Below the pieces are notes generated by a model, which was not told the DNA's origin, searched no databases, and was given only the letters and a program-made list of their open reading frames with translations. Shown here piece by piece: positions 59,446 to 64,000 of a DNA stretch of 64,000 bases. The translations under genes were made by a program, and so were the position numbers. The DNA comes from Streptomyces sp. TSRI0107 (GTDB taxonomy: Bacteria; Actinomycetota; Actinomycetes; Streptomycetales; Streptomycetaceae): positions 434,001 through 498,000 of the forward strand of contig NZ_LIVZ01000003.1 in assembly GCF_001905845.1 (NCBI RefSeq), in the 5' to 3' direction. Within the stretch, counting starts at the first letter, position 1; each line of letters begins with the position of its first letter.

Positions 59446-61680
59446 TCAGCCCTGGTCCGCCACGAAGGCGGCCACCCGGGCCAGGGCGGCGTTCCAGTTG
59501 ATCGTGATCTCGTTGGTCGACCAGGACTGGATGTCGTCGATGTAGCAGAACTGGCCGACACAGCCCTGGAGTCTGCTCTGCGCCAGGGGGTCCTGGATGC
59601 TCGAGTTCGGGCCGCCGGACAGTGAACCGGCCGGCGGGTTCGGCAGGTTCGGGTCGAGCTGGCGGGCGTACCAGCGGCTGTGCTGGTTCTGCGCGCTGAC
59701 GTCGCCGTAGCCGGTGACGTAGGAGATGTTCAGCGCGTTGCGGCCCAGGACGTAGTCCATGGTCTGGACGGCGCCGTCACGGTACTTGGCGGAGCCGGTG
59801 ATGTCGTAGGCGGTGGCCAGGACGACGGCGTTGTTGAGGACCTGGTGGTTCGACCCCCAGTCGAATTTGTTGTCGTCGGGGGCGTAGGGCAGGCCGTAGG
59901 GGTGGGCCTTCAGCGTCGACAGGTAGCGGTCGGCGCCCTTGACGACGGACTGGCGGACCTTGTCCCGGCCGGGGAGCCTGCTCGGCACGGTGGCCAGGTC
60001 CAGCCGGGCGGCCGCCGCGGTGCGCGCCCAGTCGAAGCCGAGCGGGCCGAAGATGTCGGCGGTGTGGACCGGGGAGGTGCGCACGAAGTCGGCGAACCGC
60101 TGTTCGCCGGTGGTGAGGTACAGCTCGGCCGCCGCCCAGTAGAACTCGTCGTCGACGGCGCGGTCCGGGTAGGCGCCGCCGCCGATGCCGTCGTTCTCGT
60201 CGGCGTACACGGCGGGGTGCGCCTCGGCCGCCGCCCAGGCCTCGCGCGCGGCGGCGAGTGCCCGCGCGGCGAACTCGGCGTCGTAGGGCTTGTACAGGCG
60301 GGCCGCCTGGGCGGCGACCGCCGCCAGGTTGAGGGTGGCCGCGGTGGTCGGCGGGTGCAGCTCACGCTTCTGCGGGTCGTCGCTCGGCAGCAGCGGCAGG
60401 CCGGTCCAGTTCTCGTCGTGGATCTTGTGGTGGGCCATGCCGGCCAGGGGCTGCCCGTCCGGGACCTGCATCTTCAGCAGGAAGTCCAGCTCCCAGCGGA
60501 CCTCGTCGAGGAGGTCGGGCACCTTGTTGCCGCTCTCCGGGATGTCGAGGGTGCCGTCACGGAAGCGCCCGGCCTCGCCGGTGCGGGCGTGCAGCGCGCG
60601 CTCGTAGGTGCTCAGCAGCTCCCAGACGGATATGCCGCCGTTGACGACGTACTTGCCGTGGTCGCCCGCGTCGTACCAGCCACCGGAGACGTCGAGCCGG
60701 TAGTCGCACACGCCCGGCTGACACGGCACGTCGGTGTCGCCCTGGTTGGGCGCCACGCCCACGTGGCCGGCGGGGCGGCCGTAGCCGGGGCGCAGGTCGT
60801 CGCGGATGGCGAGGCCGCTGCGCTGGGTGTAGTAGAACTTGGCCGCGTCGGTGCTCAGCCGGTCGTAGGCGCTCGCGCCGATGTCGAAGGGGCGGCTGGT
60901 CTCCCCGTCGGCGACCAGGGTGAAGCCCTTGCCGCGCGTCTTGTACGCGCCGAAGTCGAGGGAGTGCACGTTCTGCCCCGAGGAGGCGTCCTCGCCGCGC
61001 GGCGCGGTCCAGCCGCGGGCGACGACCGCGCCGTCGGCGTTCTTCAGCTGCCAGGGCAGCCGCTCGGCGGCATCCGTGACGAGGGTGGCGTTCTTCGGGC
61101 CGGACGGCAGGTACGCGACCTGGTTCACGCGGACCCGCGGCCCGGTGTCGGGCTCGTACGGCTCGGGTGCCACCCCGCCGAGCAGGGAGACGTCGTCCAG
61201 GCAGAACCGCCAGGGCTCGGCGCTGCCGCCGAGCTGGAAGCCGACCTGGCCCTGGGTGGTGTCGACGGGCGAGGTGAACGTGTACGAGTAGCTGTTGCCG
61301 GAGACGCTGAGCTGCGGGCTGACCTCGAACCAGGTGTCGTACGGGGCCACCGACAGTCCGACGATGGCCCGGACCACGTGGTCGGCGGGGGTGCCGTCGG
61401 CGCTGAAGGAGATGCGGTACGACTCCCCTTTCACCAGGGTCACGTCGTTCTGGCCGACGGCGGCGTCCCAGCGGTTGGTGGTGCCGCCCGGCACGTCCGC
61501 GCACAGCTTGCCCTCCGACAGGCCCGCGGTGACGTTGCCGGAGGCCCACCAGGGGTCGGTGGTGGTGTCGAAAGTGCCGTTCCTGATCTGCTCGACCTCG
61601 TCGGCCTGGGCCGGAACCGTGGTGAGCGCCGCGCCCAGGAGTGCTGTCAGGGACAGCAGCGCGGTTCTGCGTCTGTTCAC
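59446..61680 (-). CDS. secreted GH9 endoglucanase with CBM4/9-type domain
   Basis: 744 residues. Signal peptide 1-26 ([20 protein letters not shown] ... QA). Carbohydrate-binding module of CBM4/9 type about 30-168 ([19 protein letters not shown]). Ig-like CelD_N domain about 182-268 ([20 protein letters not shown]). GH9 catalytic domain about 273-742 with [14 protein letters not shown] (nucleophile-side Asp pair) and, near the end, QHSRW and [14 protein letters not shown] carrying the acid Glu. It cleaves beta-1,4-glucan. GTG 61680 with CGAGGAGC upstream. A perfect CebR box lies 40 bp upstream, so cellobiose-type induction is expected. Confidence 0.95.
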   Translation of the reverse strand: MNRRRTALLSLTALLGAALTTVPAQADEVEQIRNGTFDTTTDPWWASGNVTAGLSEGKLCADVPGGTTNRWDAAVGQNDVTLVKGESYRISFSADGTPADHVVRAIVGLSVAPYDTWFEVSPQLSVSGNSYSYTFTSPVDTTQGQVGFQLGGSAEPWRFCLDDVSLLGGVAPEPYEPDTGPRVRVNQVAYLPSGPKNATLVTDAAERLPWQLKNADGAVVARGWTAPRGEDASSGQNVHSLDFGAYKTRGKGFTLVADGETSRPFDIGASAYDRLSTDAAKFYYTQRSGLAIRDDLRPGYGRPAGHVGVAPNQGDTDVPCQPGVCDYRLDVSGGWYDAGDHGKYVVNGGISVWELLSTYERALHARTGEAGRFRDGTLDIPESGNKVPDLLDEVRWELDFLLKMQVPDGQPLAGMAHHKIHDENWTGLPLLPSDDPQKRELHPPTTAATLNLAAVAAQAARLYKPYDAEFAARALAAAREAWAAAEAHPAVYADENDGIGGGAYPDRAVDDEFYWAAAELYLTTGEQRFADFVRTSPVHTADIFGPLGFDWARTAAAARLDLATVPSRLPGRDKVRQSVVKGADRYLSTLKAHPYGLPYAPDDNKFDWGSNHQVLNNAVVLATAYDITGSAKYRDGAVQTMDYVLGRNALNISYVTGYGDVSAQNQHSRWYARQLDPNLPNPPAGSLSGGPNSSIQDPLAQSRLQGCVGQFCYIDDIQSWSTNEITINWNAALARVAAFVADQG

Positions 61681-61719
61681 GTCGGGGCTCCTCGGGAGGT
61701 ACGGGTGGCGCTCCCGGAA

Positions 61720-61733
61720 TGGGAGCGCTCCCA
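61720..61733. promoter_or_regulatory. CebR operator
   Basis: TGGGAGCGCTCCCA, the exact 14-bp palindrome recognised by the cellobiose/cellotriose-responsive repressor CebR in Streptomyces. It is placed 40-53 bp before the cellulase start. The rest of 61681-62070 holds the promoter of the divergent SpoIIE gene; a GGAAC-N15-GTT element near 62020-62043 is only a weak ECF-promoter candidate. Confidence 0.95.
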
Positions 61734-62070
61734 AGTTGCGGACGCAGGCCATGCTTGTGGGAGTCATGACATGGCGTCAACGGTCCGGAGGGGACCTGTT
61801 GCGACGCGCCCGGGATTACGGAGGGCGACGGTCCGGCGGCACGCGGCGGCGGCACCGGCGGCGTGGGCGTCCGACGTGCCCGGGCGCGCTCCGGCGGCCG
61901 GCACGGCCTACCGGCGATCGGAACCGATCCGCGAGTGACCGCGGAAGCACCCCGTGTCCCCCCGGTCACACCGCATGGGCCCCGTTCCCGTCCAGGCGGA
62001 GGCCGGAAGCACTACGCTGGAACGGAAGTGACTCGCTTGTTGACAGTGAGTGTGCGATGGAGTGGCGACG

Positions 62071-64000
62071 ATGAGCCCGGATTACCCGTTCGACGAGGCC
62101 GCGACGGCCCGGGCTGTCATCGCCGACGACGGAACGCTGACCGACTGGAACGAGGGCGCTCGGCAGCTGCTGGGCTGGACGGCCGACGAGGTCGTGGGAC
62201 GGCCCGCCGCCCGGCTGGTGGATGGCTCCACGCCCGAGACGCGGGGCGGCCGCTGGGCCGGCACGGTCACCCTCCGTCACCGTTCGGGCGGCACCGTCTC
62301 CGTCTGGCTGCTCGCCCACCACCAGGTGCCGCCCGACGGCCCCGGCCAGTGGCTGGTGGTCACCCCGCTGGGGCCCGACGGCCCCCACTCCCCCGACGAC
62401 CCGCTGGAGTCCGCGGCCCTCGTCCAGTCCCCCTGCGCGGTGGCCGTCTACGACGAACGGCTGCGGCTGCGCACCCAGAACGACGCGATGACCGAGGTGA
62501 CCGGCCTGCCCGCGGAACTCGTCCGGGGGCTGCGGCTCTCCGAGATCGGCGGGAAGCCGCAGAGCGAGGAGCTGGAGCGGTGTCTCCTCCAGGTGCTCAC
62601 CACCGGGCAGGCCCAGGACGTCCAGACGTATATGCGGGCCGGCGGCGAGGACCGCGCGCACGCCTGGCTGGCCCGGATGGCGCCCGTCACCGACGCCGAG
62701 GGGCGGGTGCACGGCGTCTGCCTGGCCGCCCACGACGTCACCGACAACTACCTCGCCCGGCAGCGGCTGCACCTGGTCAACGAGGCCAGCGTGCGCATCG
62801 GCAGCACCCTCGACGTCACCCGCACGGCCCAGGAACTGGCCGACGTCTGCGTGCCCGCGCTCGCCGACTTCGTCAGCGTCGACCTGTTCGACCCGCCGGA
62901 AACCGGCGGCGAGCCCCCGGCGAGGGTCCGCGCCCCGGTGACCCTGCGCCGCGTCGCCCACCGGTCGCTGCACCCGGGCACCCCGGAGGGCCTGGTCGAG
63001 CCCGGCCACACCGCGGTGTATCCCGTCGATTCCCCGCAGGCGGACTCGCTGGTCGCGGGCCGCACCATCGTCGCCTCGTTCGCCACCGGCGACCTCACGC
63101 GCTGGCTCGCCCAGGACACTCCCCGCCGCGAGCGCTACCGGGAGTACGGCTTCCACTCCACGATGTCCGTCCCGATCCAGGCCCGCGGCACCACGCTCGG
63201 CGTGGCCGTGCTCAGCCGCTCACGGCGGCCGGACCCGTTCAGCGCGGACGACGTCCTGATCGCCGAGGAGATCACCGCCCGCGCCGCGGTCTGCGTGGAC
63301 AACGCCCGCCGCTACACCCGCGAACGCGAGACCGCCCTCGCCCTGCAGCGCAGTCTGCTGCCCCGCAGGCTGCCGAGCACGGCCGCGCTGGAGGCGTCCT
63401 CGCGCTACCTCCCGGCGGCCCAGGCCGGGGTCGGCGGCGACTGGTTCGACGTGATCGCGCTGTCCGGCATGCGGGTCGCGATGATCGTCGGGGACGTCGT
63501 CGGACACGGCATCCAGGCCTCCGCCACCATGGGCCGGCTGCGCACCGCCGTCCGCACCCTCGCCGACATCGACCTCGCCCCCGACGAACTCCTCACCCAC
63601 CTCGACGACCTGGTGGTCCGGCTCTCCGAGGAGTCCGGTGAAGGCAGCCCCGGCGAGGTGGGCGCCACCTGCCTGTACGCCGTCTACGACCCGGTGTCGC
63701 GGCGCTGCACCGTCGCCCGTGCCGGGCATCCGGCACCGGTCGTGGTGCCGCCGGACGGTCCGCCCGAGGAACTCGACCTGCCCGCCGGGCCGCCGCTGGG
63801 GGTGGGCGGGCTGCCGTTCGAGGCGACCGAGCTGTATCTGCGCGAGGGCACCCTGCTGTCGTTCTTCACCAACGGCCTGCTGGACAGCCCCGGGCGGGAC
63901 GTCGAGACCTCGCAGCGGCTGCTGCGTGAGGCGCTGGCGCAGCCCGGCCCGGATGAGCGCGCCTCGCTTGACGACACCTGCGACCGCGTCCTGCACACCC
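62071..64000 (+). CDS. SpoIIE-type PP2C phosphatase with PAS and GAF domains, 3' end outside window
   Basis: 643 codons visible, open to the right edge. PAS (about 5-105; RAVIADDGTLTDWNEGARQL, LGWTADEVVGR), second PAS (about 112-235), GAF (about 240-415), then PP2C (about 425 on) with ALQRSLLPRRLPS, GGDWFDVIALSGM, GDVVGHGIQASATMG and ARAGHPAPVVVPPDG. The rest of the phosphatase, and perhaps a C-terminal HATPase as in related proteins, lies beyond the window. ATG 62071 has GGAG 8 nt upstream. Divergent from the cellulase gene. Confidence 0.9.
   Translation, partial: MSPDYPFDEAATARAVIADDGTLTDWNEGARQLLGWTADEVVGRPAARLVDGSTPETRGGRWAGTVTLRHRSGGTVSVWLLAHHQVPPDGPGQWLVVTPLGPDGPHSPDDPLESAALVQSPCAVAVYDERLRLRTQNDAMTEVTGLPAELVRGLRLSEIGGKPQSEELERCLLQVLTTGQAQDVQTYMRAGGEDRAHAWLARMAPVTDAEGRVHGVCLAAHDVTDNYLARQRLHLVNEASVRIGSTLDVTRTAQELADVCVPALADFVSVDLFDPPETGGEPPARVRAPVTLRRVAHRSLHPGTPEGLVEPGHTAVYPVDSPQADSLVAGRTIVASFATGDLTRWLAQDTPRRERYREYGFHSTMSVPIQARGTTLGVAVLSRSRRPDPFSADDVLIAEEITARAAVCVDNARRYTRERETALALQRSLLPRRLPSTAALEASSRYLPAAQAGVGGDWFDVIALSGMRVAMIVGDVVGHGIQASATMGRLRTAVRTLADIDLAPDELLTHLDDLVVRLSEESGEGSPGEVGATCLYAVYDPVSRRCTVARAGHPAPVVVPPDGPPEELDLPAGPPLGVGGLPFEATELYLREGTLLSFFTNGLLDSPGRDVETSQRLLREALAQPGPDERASLDDTCDRVLHT

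Overview
The window looks like a piece of a Streptomyces chromosome. It is very GC-rich throughout, coding frames have strongly G/C-biased third positions, GTG and TTG starts are common, and there are many actinomycete hallmarks: a mycothiol-dependent formaldehyde dehydrogenase, a subtilisin-inhibitor (SSI) protein, a SapB-type class III lanthipeptide locus, a CebR box in front of a secreted cellulase, four SpoIIE/PP2C regulatory phosphatases, and the DUF574 methyltransferase and DUF6479 families. No rRNA, tRNA, CRISPR array, IS element, prophage or replication origin was found. It reads as ordinary chromosome with several small specialised loci.

Layout. 1-5.5 kb: regulators (a SpoIIE phosphatase cut by the left edge, a winged-helix protein, a STAS-ANTAR protein), an ATP-grasp protein, and a TetR repressor followed by an OB-fold/zinc-ribbon gene. 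Paired palindromes precede both of the last two genes. 5.5-10.8 kb: PPOX/F420-type protein, MalY-like aminotransferase, DUF3800 protein, DUF574 methyltransferase and a membrane-anchored S1 protease. 10.9-14.4 kb: L,D-transpeptidase, SDR, and the mycothiol-dependent formaldehyde detoxification pair. 14.6-17.8 kb: a sulfide/persulfide module (persulfide dioxygenase-rhodanese, TauE exporter, CstR-like repressor, membrane rhodanese) with three matching operators. 17.9-26.1 kb: MFS/ArsR divergent pair, ABC exporter, a small secreted protein, a SnoaL-like protein, a ZTP riboswitch-folD unit, and a P450-glycosyltransferase pair. 26.2-33.6 kb: OtrA/TetM-like ribosomal protection protein with a possible leader peptide, XdhC, phosphoesterase, CBS protein and a five-domain SpoIIE phosphatase.

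33.8-48.4 kb is the most interesting part. It holds a compact SapB-like locus (class III synthetase, two-labionin precursor peptide, RamR-like regulator) without adjacent ramAB transporters. About 5 kb further on is a second peptide locus: a cysteine-free 71-residue double-glycine precursor followed by an HlyD-like adaptor, a C39-peptidase ABC exporter and a second large ABC protein (NHLM-type export system), with no modification enzyme in sight. A SpoIIE phosphatase, a secreted S1 protease with heptad repeats and a thioesterase lie between them.

48.5-64 kb: Ppx/GppA-type protein; a tightly packed trio (heme-oxygenase-like di-iron enzyme, HemK2-type methyltransferase, CDGSH protein); an SSI inhibitor with Arg at P1; an NCS1 permease with lactate monooxygenase-like and 2-hydroxyacid dehydrogenase genes; a sigma-factor-like/zinc-finger/TM/RICIN fusion; a Fic/Doc-like toxin-antitoxin pair with a degenerate active site; a GH9 cellulase under a perfect CebR box; and a fourth SpoIIE phosphatase running off the right edge.

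Assignments rest on motif and family recognition by reading the sequence. No similarity search, folding program or promoter caller was run.
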